From a gamma proteobacterium symbiont of Lucinoma myriamae (GTDB taxonomy: Bacteria > Pseudomonadota > Gammaproteobacteria > GRL18): DNA of 16,965 nucleotides. Below, one piece after another: positions 1 to 6,599 of this stretch. Each line of letters opens with the position of its first letter. Position 1 is the stretch's first letter. Where the stretch lies: assembly GCA_025655635.1 (NCBI GenBank), contig JAHXIM010000407.1, positions 1 to 16,965 on the forward strand. Direction: 5' to 3'. A model generated the notes under the pieces. That model had not been told where the DNA came from. It worked only from the letters and a program-made list of their open reading frames with translations, and searched no databases. The translations under genes were made by a program, and so were the position numbers.

Positions 1-1
1 A

Positions 2-598
2 AGTGATTTGCTGAAACAGCAGGACTTGTATTCGTCTAAGGATGTGATTAAAAGCAGCAGCCAATATCTATTTGATAAATTATTGCATAATGACTATGAG
101 CTGCTGTTGGAGGAGCTGGATTTAACAAAAATTAAATTATTAGTTTCTATCAGGCAACCAGAGCAAAGCATTAAGAGTATTATTAATTTATTTCAAAATA
201 AAGAAACCGAACACTCCTATGCTCATCCTGAGGCAGCGATAAAATACTATCGTGATAGAATTATGTCGCTGGCTAAATTTTGTGAGCGTTATAAAGGCTG
301 TTATTATTACTATGATGCAGATCTGATCCGCAGCAAGCCAAAGGAATGTCTGGCACAGCTCCAGAACTGGCTGTCACTTGAAAGTCCTTTAACAGAGCAA
401 TACCAGATGTTTTCACAAACCGGGAAGGCCGGGGCGGGGGATTCGTCGGCTAATATGACAAAAGGAAAAATCATCCAGCAGCAGACAAATTATGAGGCGT
501 TAGAAATTCCCTCAGATTTACTCAGTAAGGTGCAGAAAGAAAGCGCTCAACACAGACAGCTGATGATTGAAAATGCGCTGGAGTCACTTACTTTATAA
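2..598 (+). CDS. Sulfotransferase-like protein, 5'-truncated by the window edge
   Basis: The reading frame is open to the first bases of the window (codons before the TTG at 8 are AGT GAT), so this is the C-terminal part of a longer protein and the TTG is not a trustworthy start. About 198 residues remain. A hydrophobic strand followed by Arg-x-Pro and a downstream Ser (LVSIRQPEQSIKS, roughly residues 45-57 counted from the TTG) resembles the 3'-phosphate (PAPS) binding segment of P-loop sulfotransferases. It is followed by a Tyr/Arg-rich helix (YYRDRI), a second strand (YYYYDADLI) and the loop before the C-terminal helix, the usual order in this fold. The N-terminal 5'-phosphosulfate P-loop lies outside the window, so the family call rests on the C-terminal half. 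The likely role is sulfation of a glycan or other acceptor using PAPS (inferred). The gene is convergent with the glycosyltransferase-like gene at 681-2456, suggesting a small glycan-modification locus. Confidence 0.6.
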   Translation, partial: SDLLKQQDLYSSKDVIKSSSQYLFDKLLHNDYELLLEELDLTKIKLLVSIRQPEQSIKSIINLFQNKETEHSYAHPEAAIKYYRDRIMSLAKFCERYKGCYYYYDADLIRSKPKECLAQLQNWLSLESPLTEQYQMFSQTGKAGAGDSSANMTKGKIIQQQTNYEALEIPSDLLSKVQKESAQHRQLMIENALESLTL

Positions 599-680
599 GC
601 TGATTCAACATGTTATCCCAGGCATTACGGTCATGACGATAGCTGAGTAGTGCCGCTATCATTTGTTCAATCCTGACTTG
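588..680 (-). other. Coding-like in-frame continuation beyond the stop of the glycosyltransferase-like gene, or a tiny downstream ORF
   Basis: Directly after the TGA (683-681) of the glycosyltransferase-like gene the same frame stays open for 30 codons and ends at a TAA (590-588). It encodes a protein-like amphipathic segment starting QVRIEQ and continuing MIAALLSYRHDRNAW. Two readings are possible. One is the original C-terminus of the upstream protein, cut off by a nonsense change. The other is a separate 24-residue ORF starting at the ATG (662-660), which has an AGGA Shine-Dalgarno-like sequence eight bases upstream. It overlaps the last 11 bases of the convergent sulfotransferase-like gene. 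No family is recognised. Confidence 0.3.
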
Positions 681-2456
681 TCAATTGTCAGATGACTGAA
701 TTTGCTGATAGGCGTTACCATTTTTATCAAAATTGTGATTAACATTTTTTATAAATTGCTGCAGTTGATTAACTGATTCTGTTAGGCCACTTGATTGATT
801 CCACCAGAGTGATTTATCATTCACCAGAGCTGATAATTCATTGCTTTTTAGTGTGACGTTAATATGTTTGTTTTCATATAACTCCAGCAGTTCCTGCTCT
901 ACGAGAGCAAAATATTCGTCTAATATTGACTGAGAATAGTCCTCGACAGCAATCCCCGATTTGGCTAACTTGTCCACAGTGAACAGCATTAGATCACCAA
1001 AGAACTGTCGCTCAAATTCATTAGAAAGATCAATGTTTTCTGTATTATCCTCAACTCCTGGGCGGTATTCATCAGTAAAGTCAGTTTGTAATGTGCGAGC
1101 ATGCAGCATGGGTAAATTGACAGAAGCGAAGCGTTCTTTAATCTCAGATTGTATTAAGCGACCGGCAGTCGGGCCTGACATTCTTAATCTGAGTTTACCA
1201 AAAGGGATAATGTATTTGAGTCCGTCGAAGCTGGTAATATAGTTGCCCGGATAAATAGTTCGTGCCAGGACTATATCAGTCAGTGGTGTACTATAAGTAA
1301 AGTATGTTTTTCTGGTGAGATGTTCGCCAAAAAAGAAATAATTAATACGTCCGGAAAATGACTTTAAACAAGTGATATGATCATGCTCGGTTTTAATCGG
1401 GCAACAATAATCATAGGTTTGCCGCTGGCTTTTAAGACCAAACAACTGTGCCATATCATGATAGGCGGCATCATCGGGTTTGATCTTTAATTTAGGGTGA
1501 AACTGACAATTTTCCTGTGGTTTGCAAGCTGATAACTGCTGTAAAAAGGCAATGACATCATCTAAAAAGTTGGCGGTCATAACGGAGGGTGATACAGGGG
1601 GATCACAAACCAGCTTACCCGTTAACATGGCGATGTCGTTTTCATTAAATATACGATTGATATAATAGAAATAATTCAGCCCATAGACATACTGATCGCC
1701 ATCCGCTGTTGTTCTATTGACTCGAAACTGTTGATCGCTGTCCACTAAATAATACAGAGTATTATCTTTATTTTGAGTGATCTGTAAGGCTTTTAAATAA
1801 CCCAGGTTTCGGGTAACAGCCTGACCCTTGTGATAAAAGTTTTCAGTGGCAGGGTCTCCGATAATAGAGCTGACATCCTTGCGGGTATTTGCAGGAATTT
1901 CCAGCATTAAATCATACTGTTCCCTGAAGCCATAGTGATGAACCCGTAAACCTTTATTGTTATATTCTTCTGCTAGCTCAATATCTTTTATAACATGTCT
2001 GTCTTCTTTACTGTCTTCAACAATAATAACGGTCACTTTTGAAAAAAAGCCGTTTGCTTTGCCGCCATAGGAATACCGCTGGCAAAGTTGAAAAATACTT
2101 TCTAAACAGCCTCGTAAATGCTCAGGTCTGTCAGCAATAGGGATGCTTAAAATAAAATCATAGCGCTGACGGGGGTTCGATGATGAGTGTTCATTATGAC
2201 TAATTAATAAATCCTGTTCACGAAATAAGCGCTGATAAAGTTCAAGTATTGAGTCAAAATCATCACTATTCCATAATAACTTTTCGACCAGGGGGTAAAT
2301 CTGATCGTAGAGGCTGATAAGCGATTTTAGCTGCAGCTGATCTTTCTGCTTTAAAATTTCTTTAAGCTGAGTGTCATAATCAGCCAATTCAATGATCTGA
2401 GCCTGATAGGTTTGTAATAGATGAAGCAGTGAATCAATGTGATGAGTTGTTGTCAT
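681..2456 (-). CDS. Large glycosyltransferase-like protein (GT-A type, DxD motif)
   Basis: The product is 591 residues. The first ~90 are helical and coiled-coil-like with many Leu, Gln and Lys. From about 99 a GT-A-like domain begins: a strand and ADRPEHLRGCLESI helix (FILSIPIADR, 101-110), a second strand ending in Glu-Asp (VTVIIVEDS, 141-149), a QAVTRNLGYLKAL helix (212-224) like the nucleotide-binding helix of family-2 enzymes, and YYLVDSD (235-241), a DxD-type metal/nucleotide-sugar site. Beyond ~260 lies a long acceptor-type region with Cys residues and an RMSGPTAGR segment that I do not recognise. The donor and acceptor are unknown. There is no signal peptide or obvious membrane segment, so it is probably cytoplasmic. 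It starts 19 bases after the smpB stop on the same strand, so it may be read through from smpB. The Shine-Dalgarno sequence is weak. The frame continues with coding-like sequence after the TGA (see 588-680). GT-A-like identity is fairly likely, but exact function is not inferable. Confidence 0.6.
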   Translation of the reverse strand: MTTTHHIDSLLHLLQTYQAQIIELADYDTQLKEILKQKDQLQLKSLISLYDQIYPLVEKLLWNSDDFDSILELYQRLFREQDLLISHNEHSSSNPRQRYDFILSIPIADRPEHLRGCLESIFQLCQRYSYGGKANGFFSKVTVIIVEDSKEDRHVIKDIELAEEYNNKGLRVHHYGFREQYDLMLEIPANTRKDVSSIIGDPATENFYHKGQAVTRNLGYLKALQITQNKDNTLYYLVDSDQQFRVNRTTADGDQYVYGLNYFYYINRIFNENDIAMLTGKLVCDPPVSPSVMTANFLDDVIAFLQQLSACKPQENCQFHPKLKIKPDDAAYHDMAQLFGLKSQRQTYDYCCPIKTEHDHITCLKSFSGRINYFFFGEHLTRKTYFTYSTPLTDIVLARTIYPGNYITSFDGLKYIIPFGKLRLRMSGPTAGRLIQSEIKERFASVNLPMLHARTLQTDFTDEYRPGVEDNTENIDLSNEFERQFFGDLMLFTVDKLAKSGIAVEDYSQSILDEYFALVEQELLELYENKHINVTLKSNELSALVNDKSLWWNQSSGLTESVNQLQQFIKNVNHNFDKNGNAYQQIQSSDN

Positions 2457-2475
2457 GTTCTTAGGTGATTCTGGG

Positions 2476-2949
2476 CTACTTCATTTTTGCAATACGTGCT
2501 TTATCGCGGTTCCAGTCTTTTTCTTTTTCAGATGCACGTTTATCAAAAAGCTGCTTACCCTTCGCCAGTGCAATTTTGCACTTTACACGACTTTTTTTCC
2601 AATATAACGATAGTGGTACAATGGTGTAGCCTTTACGCTCTACCGCGCCCACTAATCGAGCTAATTCATATGCATGCAATAATAGTTTTCGGCTTCTTTG
2701 CTGCTCCGGGACTACATGAGTCGAGGCACAAAGCAGAGGGGTGATGATTGCGCCATGTAAAAAAGCCTCGCCATCTTTTAACAGCACATAGGCTTCTCTT
2801 ATTTGTGCCTTGCCTGCACGAATACTTTTGACTTCCCAGCCTTCCAGAACCAGCCCTGCTTCATATTCAGTTTCCAGAGCATAATCGTGACGCGCTTTTT
2901 TATTTTGCGCAATAATATTACTTGGTAATTTCTTTTTCTTTTTTCCCAT
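2476..2949 (-). CDS. smpB: SsrA-binding protein SmpB
   Basis: SmpB binds tmRNA and brings it to stalled ribosomes for trans-translation. The 157-residue product matches the family over its whole length: a basic N-terminus, then QNKKARHDYALE, EAGLVLEGWEVKSIRAGKA (about 31-49), YVLLKDGEAFLHGA, the STHVV segment, RKLLLH, the YTIVPLSLYWKK strand (about 108-119), KCKIALAKGKQLFDKR and the basic C-terminal tail that inserts in the mRNA channel (DWNRDKARI). The start fits the family length. No Shine-Dalgarno sequence is seen ahead of it, and a TATAAT on the same strand lies only a few bases upstream, so a very short leader is possible. It is divergent from the symporter gene. No ssrA (tmRNA) gene, often found near smpB, is recognisable here. 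Confidence 0.97.
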   Translation of the reverse strand: MGKKKKKLPSNIIAQNKKARHDYALETEYEAGLVLEGWEVKSIRAGKAQIREAYVLLKDGEAFLHGAIITPLLCASTHVVPEQQRSRKLLLHAYELARLVGAVERKGYTIVPLSLYWKKSRVKCKIALAKGKQLFDKRASEKEKDWNRDKARIAKMK

Positions 2950-2956
2950 AACGGCA

Positions 2957-2962
2957 ATTATA
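2957..2962 (-). promoter_or_regulatory. Candidate -10 box of smpB
   Basis: A perfect TATAAT reads on the - strand, seven bases before the smpB start codon. If used, transcription would begin almost at the ATG, giving a leaderless or nearly leaderless mRNA. No good -35 box is visible 16-18 bases upstream, so this is tentative. Confidence 0.35.
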
Positions 2963-2970
2963 CAAAAAAA

Positions 2971-2979
2971 TGATACAAT
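2971..2979 (+). promoter_or_regulatory. Candidate extended -10 promoter of the symporter-ratA-ratB unit
   Basis: TGATACAAT fits an extended -10 element (TG-n-TACAAT) about 40 bases before the symporter start. The -35 position is poor, which extended -10 promoters tolerate. A Shine-Dalgarno-like TAAGGA follows, nine bases before the ATG at 3018. Confidence 0.4.
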
Positions 2980-3017
2980 GCGCTAAAAAAAGAAACATAA
3001 ATTAAGGAATGTCTTAA

Positions 3018-4478
3018 ATGTCTGATTCTGCATCACCTTTAAATGAGCCGGCAGCTAATAAAAAGCCTTCAGCAAACCGTGAGCAATGGTCATCTCGCCT
3101 GGTTTTTATATTAGCCGCAACGGGCTCAGCGGTTGGTCTGGGTAATATCTGGAAATTTCCCTACATTACAGGTGAGTTCGGCGGTGGCGCCTTTGTGTTA
3201 ATTTATCTTCTCTGTATTGCCAGTATTGGTATTCCCATAATGATGGCTGAAATCATGTTGGGGCGTCGCGGACGACATGATCCGGTAACCACCATGAAAA
3301 AACTGGCTAAGGAGTCAGGCCATTCACGTTCATGGGGCTTATTAGGCTGGATGGGTGTTATTGCTGGTTTTCTTATTCTTTCCTATTATAGTGTGATTGC
3401 CGGCTGGGCAATGGCTTATGTGCCTCGAATGGCTGCCGGTACTTTTGTCGGACTTGATGCGGAAGCGGTGAATAGTGTTTTCTCCACTTTGGTCAGCAGT
3501 CCGGAGACCTTAATTGCCTGGCATACACTGTTTCTCTTTATGACCATGTCGATAGTTGCCAGAGGGGTTCGAGGCGGTCTTGAGAAAGCCGTTACCTATC
3601 TTATGCCCATGTTGTTTGTTTTGTTGGTCATTCTGATTTTTTATGCCATGGATACAGGGCATTTCGGGCAGGGTTTATCGTACTTGTTTAATCCGGATTT
3701 CAGCAAAATTTCTACTGAAGGCGTTTTGAGTGCCATGGGCCATGCTTTTTTCACCCTGAGTCTGGGAATGGGCGCGATTATGGTTTATGGCTCTTATCTG
3801 CCTGATAATACATCGATTGCCAAGGCTTCAATCTCGGTTGCTTTTATGGACACACTGGTCGCATTATTGGCTGGTATGATTATTTTTCCTATCGTTTTTG
3901 CTAATTCATTAGAACCTGGTGCCGGGCCGGGACTCATATTTAAAACCTTGCCATTAGCATTCGGCCAAATGAATTATGGCACTTTTTTTGGTACATTATT
4001 TTTTATATTACTGGTTTTTGCTGCATGGACATCCAGTATTTCCTTAATTGAGCCGGCTATTACCTGGGCTATGAAGACCTTTCAGATCTCTCGAGTTAAA
4101 GCCTCGGTGACTTCAGGAATGTTAGTCTGGTTTATGGGCTTGTTCACTGTGTTTTCCTTTAATCTTGCCAGTGATGTTACTATTTCTTCTGTTATTTCAA
4201 CTAAGTATGGTGAATTTGTGATTCTCAAAGATGCCACTGCTTTTGATTTTCTTGATTATTTAACGTCAAATATTATGTTGCCCTTAGGTGGTTTAATGAT
4301 TGCCGTCTATGCTGGATGGCTTATGAAAAAAGAGTATTCTCGTGATGAACTCAGCATTGGTTTGTGGTTTCCTATCTGGTCTGTTCTGGTTCGTTATGTT
4401 GCACCAGTTATGGTTATCATTGTCTTTTTAAATGCTATGGGTGTTGTGGCATTTGTGCGTAGCATTATGGGTGTTTAA
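3018..4478 (+). CDS. Sodium-dependent symporter, neurotransmitter:sodium symporter (NSS/SNF) family
   Basis: This is an inner-membrane secondary transporter expected to co-transport an amino acid or similar solute with Na+ (LeuT/MhsT-type family). The 486-residue protein has a short polar N-terminus, then the family hallmark GSAVGLGNIWKFPY at about residues 36-49, which forms the unwound TM1 Na+/substrate site. A series of about eleven to twelve hydrophobic segments follows, including GGGAFVLIYLLC (TM2), WGLLGWMGVIAGFLILSYYS (TM3), FFTLSLGMGAIMVYGSYL (TM6, carrying the FFTLSLGMG substrate/ion motif) and AAWTSSISLIEP (TM8 Na2 region). The length is normal for a bacterial member. The substrate cannot be read from sequence. 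It starts the + strand unit, and ratA begins three bases after its stop, so the two are very probably co-transcribed. Confidence 0.93.
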   Translation: MSDSASPLNEPAANKKPSANREQWSSRLVFILAATGSAVGLGNIWKFPYITGEFGGGAFVLIYLLCIASIGIPIMMAEIMLGRRGRHDPVTTMKKLAKESGHSRSWGLLGWMGVIAGFLILSYYSVIAGWAMAYVPRMAAGTFVGLDAEAVNSVFSTLVSSPETLIAWHTLFLFMTMSIVARGVRGGLEKAVTYLMPMLFVLLVILIFYAMDTGHFGQGLSYLFNPDFSKISTEGVLSAMGHAFFTLSLGMGAIMVYGSYLPDNTSIAKASISVAFMDTLVALLAGMIIFPIVFANSLEPGAGPGLIFKTLPLAFGQMNYGTFFGTLFFILLVFAAWTSSISLIEPAITWAMKTFQISRVKASVTSGMLVWFMGLFTVFSFNLASDVTISSVISTKYGEFVILKDATAFDFLDYLTSNIMLPLGGLMIAVYAGWLMKKEYSRDELSIGLWFPIWSVLVRYVAPVMVIIVFLNAMGVVAFVRSIMGV

Positions 4479-4481
4479 ATT

Positions 4482-4913
4482 GTGACCTGTATTAATAAAA
4501 CGGCTCTAATCCCCTATAGTGTGGAAAAAATGTACGAACTGGTTGCTGATGTCGATAGCTATCAGCATTTTTTACCCTGGTGCGGCGGCTCAAAGGTCCT
4601 CAGTCAAACGGATGATGAAGTAAAAGGTCAGGTACGAATTCAGCATATGGGAATGGATAAAAGCTTCACCACGTTGAATAGAATGCAGAAAAACAAAATG
4701 ATTGAAATGAGGCTCATTGACGGGCCTTTTAAACAATTGCAGGGGTTCTGGCGTTTTGATGCTCTGGATGAAAATGGTTGTAAGATTTCATTAGATTTAG
4801 AGTTTGAATTTTCCAATAAGATCATGAGTATGGCCTTTGGGCCAATTTTTAGTCAGATAGCTAATAGTATGGTCGATGCCTTTTGTAAAAGGGCCATAGC
4901 AATTTATAAATAG
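4482..4913 (+). CDS. ratA: RatA-type START/polyketide-cyclase-fold protein (Coq10/RatA family)
   Basis: The 143-residue protein has the START/Coq10 fold signatures of this family: N-terminal NKTALIPYSVEKMYELVADVDSYQHFLPWC (residues 5-34; family pattern YxLVxDVxxYxxFLPWC), a central GQVRIQHMGMDKSFTTLN strand set, LIDGPFKQLQGFWRF, and the C-terminal helix GPIFSQIANSMVDAFCKRA. In Escherichia coli RatA has been described as inhibiting 70S ribosome association. Homologues are also linked to ubiquinone binding (Coq10-like), so the physiological role here is uncertain. The start is a GTG three bases after the symporter stop; no in-frame ATG upstream fits, and the length is normal. ratB follows after 46 bases. 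Confidence 0.9.
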   Translation: MTCINKTALIPYSVEKMYELVADVDSYQHFLPWCGGSKVLSQTDDEVKGQVRIQHMGMDKSFTTLNRMQKNKMIEMRLIDGPFKQLQGFWRFDALDENGCKISLDLEFEFSNKIMSMAFGPIFSQIANSMVDAFCKRAIAIYK

Positions 4914-4959
4914 TATGCTGATGAGATACAGATTAAATTAATGTTGGTCGGAGAGAGTT

Positions 4960-5304
4960 GTGGATAACACACTGATGAAAAGTGAAATGATACCGGATGT
5001 TAGTCCGCGCCGGATTATTGTTGAAGTTGCTTATGCTATACCGGCTTCACAGCTTATTTTTACGGTAGAGGTTGATGAAAATGCAACGGTTGAAGATGCT
5101 ATTTTAGCTTCAGGAATATTAGATGAGTTTCCGGAAATTGATCTTAAAGTGAATAAAGTCGGTGTGTTCAGCAAGCTGACTAAGCTGGATAAGCCATTGC
5201 AGCATAAAGATCGGATTGAAATTTATCGAAAATTAATTGCCGATCCTAAAGCCGTTAGAAAACAACGTGCTGCAGAAGGTAAAAAAATGAAAAAAGGCAC
5301 GTAG
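4960..5304 (+). CDS. ratB: RatB/RnfH family ubiquitin-fold protein (UPF0125)
   Basis: The 114-residue protein matches the RnfH/RatB family: IIVEVAYAIPASQLIFTVEVDENATVEDAILASGI is the first half of a beta-grasp fold, followed by FPEIDLKVNKVGVFSKL, then LQHKDRIEIYRKLIADPKAVRKQRA, the most conserved block with the RPLxxDPK-type signature (here RKLIADPK). A Lys-rich tail ends the protein. The molecular function is poorly known; it is usually encoded next to ratA, as here. The start is GTG with a good GGAGAG Shine-Dalgarno sequence just upstream (4950-4955). The N-terminus is slightly longer than typical, and an in-frame ATG ten residues in is an alternative start. Confidence 0.9.
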   Translation: MDNTLMKSEMIPDVSPRRIIVEVAYAIPASQLIFTVEVDENATVEDAILASGILDEFPEIDLKVNKVGVFSKLTKLDKPLQHKDRIEIYRKLIADPKAVRKQRAAEGKKMKKGT

Positions 5305-5315
5305 GATTTGAGTTG

Positions 5316-5333
5316 CTAAGTTGATAAACTTAG
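5316..5333. terminator. Weak hairpin between convergent ratB and bamE
   Basis: CTAAGTT and AACTTAG form a 7-bp stem around a GATA loop in the 33-base gap between the two stops. It is AT-rich and has no clean T-tract, so it is at best a weak bidirectional terminator. Confidence 0.3.
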
Positions 5334-5337
5334 AAAC

Positions 5338-5919
5338 TTACTCCCCGCTTGTCTGTGGTGATGTTTCTATGGCACCAGGGGTAACTTCTCCTTCACCACG
5401 AGCACCAACTGGTGCATCACCATCGGAAGGTATTCCTCGATGTTCATCTGTCCAGGAAAAGAAATCAACGAATCGGGCCCAATAGCCTTTTTCTCCCTCT
5501 TCATCACCCTCATAATCCTCTAAAGGCACAACAACGATTTCGGTTGTGCTATGTGTTACATCTGCTTTTTCTCCAGGTCGAAAAGTACCCTGTATATTGA
5601 CGAGTTTACCATTTTCATTAAAGTAGAGAGTGGCCTGTTTATTGATTATTTCACCATAACCGGGCTTAAAGCGATAAAGATAATCCCAACGATTTGCATG
5701 AAAGGAATCATCCAGCATTGGGGTTCCCATAAGAAAACGGACTTGATGTTTGTTCATTCCCGGGCGTAACTGGTTTATTTGATCCTGTTCGATCACGTTG
5801 CCTTGCGGGACATCAATTTTATGAACTCTGGGCAGGCCGATGTCAGAAAGATCAGGCGCCCATGTACAAGATGTCAGAAGAAAAACAACAGGAATCAAAC
5901 TGGTAATAATATTTCGCAT
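5338..5919 (-). CDS. bamE: Outer-membrane assembly lipoprotein BamE (SmpA/OmlA family) with extended C-terminus
   Basis: BamE is a periplasm-facing lipoprotein of the BAM complex that inserts beta-barrel proteins in the outer membrane. The 193-residue product has a lipoprotein signal peptide with lipobox LLTSC (lipidated Cys18). The SmpA/OmlA domain follows: DVPQGNVIEQDQINQLRPGMNKHQVRFLMGTP (36-67) and SFHANRWDYLYRFKPG (72-87), a near-canonical match to the family core. The core ends near residue 120. The remaining ~70 residues are an extra acidic Glu/Asp/Gly/Pro-rich tail, longer than the compact enterobacterial protein and probably disordered. It is divergent from fur across a 241-base gap and convergent with ratB. 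A fur-bamE neighbourhood is common in gammaproteobacteria. Confidence 0.93.
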   Translation of the reverse strand: MRNIITSLIPVVFLLTSCTWAPDLSDIGLPRVHKIDVPQGNVIEQDQINQLRPGMNKHQVRFLMGTPMLDDSFHANRWDYLYRFKPGYGEIINKQATLYFNENGKLVNIQGTFRPGEKADVTHSTTEIVVVPLEDYEGDEEGEKGYWARFVDFFSWTDEHRGIPSDGDAPVGARGEGEVTPGAIETSPQTSGE

Positions 5920-6131
5920 TTCTATAATGATTTCTTTTTTAAATAGGTATACTATTGATGTTTATGACATCAGTCAGAGATTCTTGCATTGGTTTTCATA
6001 TGATACTTTGAAAATTAGCGCTGTCTGAATGTGTTTATATGCAGGAATAATACAATATTATTATCATAAAAGCACCTGTCGAATATAACAAAGATAGTAA
6101 TTTAGATTAAATAGTTTATTTTCAAACAATA

Positions 6132-6137
6132 TATAAT
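6132..6137 (+). promoter_or_regulatory. Candidate -10 box of fur
   Basis: TATAAT lies 29 bases before the fur GTG in a very AT-rich stretch. The -35 position is poor. A Shine-Dalgarno-like AAAGG (6147-6151) follows, consistent with a short leader. Confidence 0.35.
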
Positions 6138-6160
6138 TAAAAAATTAAAGGTTCATATTT

Positions 6161-6595
6161 GTGAATAATCAGGATTTAAAAAAAGCAGGTCTTAAGGCGA
6201 CCCTTCCACGCCTGAAAATTCTTGAATTATTAGAAACAGTTGAATCCCGGCACATGAGTGCTGAAGATGTCTACAAAAAGTTACTGGAAATTGGTGATGA
6301 TGTTGGTCTGGCAACTGTTTATCGTGTGCTTACACAATTTGAATCAGCCGGTTTAGTTTCACGGCATCATTTTGAAGGCGGTCATTCGGTTTTTGAGTTA
6401 AATCAGGGTGCACACCATGATCACTTAGTGTGTGACCAATGTGGTAAAGTTGAAGAGTTTCTGGAAGAGACTATTGAGCATTGTCAGCATAAAGTGGCTG
6501 AAAAGTTCGGCTATAAAATGACCGACCATAGCCTTTATATTTATGGTGTTTGTCCCAGCTGTCAGAATGAAAATAAAGAGTCAGAACGAAAATAA
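6161..6595 (+). CDS. fur: Ferric uptake regulator Fur
   Basis: Fur is a Fe2+-responsive dimeric repressor of iron acquisition genes. The 144-residue protein is full length. The N-terminal winged helix runs from NQDLKKAGLKATLPRLKILELLE through HMSAEDVYKKL to VGLATVYRVLTQFESAGLVSRHHFEGG (about 48-74), with the recognition helix around ATVYRVL. The C-terminal metal-binding/dimer domain has the HHDHLVCDQC cluster (85-94) and a second CPSC pair (131-134), so both structural-zinc Cys pairs are present, together with the His/Glu ligands of the regulatory site. The start is GTG with AAAGG ten bases upstream; it gives the usual N-terminus. The gene is convergent with recN, with only four bases between the stops. 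Confidence 0.96.
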   Translation: MNNQDLKKAGLKATLPRLKILELLETVESRHMSAEDVYKKLLEIGDDVGLATVYRVLTQFESAGLVSRHHFEGGHSVFELNQGAHHDHLVCDQCGKVEEFLEETIEHCQHKVAEKFGYKMTDHSLYIYGVCPSCQNENKESERK

Positions 6596-6599
6596 ATAA

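Noticed and set aside
961..1242. 93-codon open frame on + inside the glycosyltransferase-like gene
   Set aside because: It has no ribosome binding site or recognisable domain, and the minus-strand frame is much longer with GT-A motifs.
2457..2475. Possible ssrA (tmRNA) gene next to smpB
   Set aside because: Only 19 bases separate smpB from the next gene, and no tRNA-like ends or tag-encoding sequence are seen nearby.
5840..6028. 62-codon + frame across the bamE start and its upstream region
   Set aside because: It overlaps the bamE signal peptide in antisense, has no Shine-Dalgarno sequence and no protein-like pattern.
6046..6066. Fur-box-like sequence in the bamE/fur divergent region
   Set aside because: On the minus strand it matches the 19-base consensus at only about 11 positions in very AT-rich DNA, which is too weak to call autoregulation.
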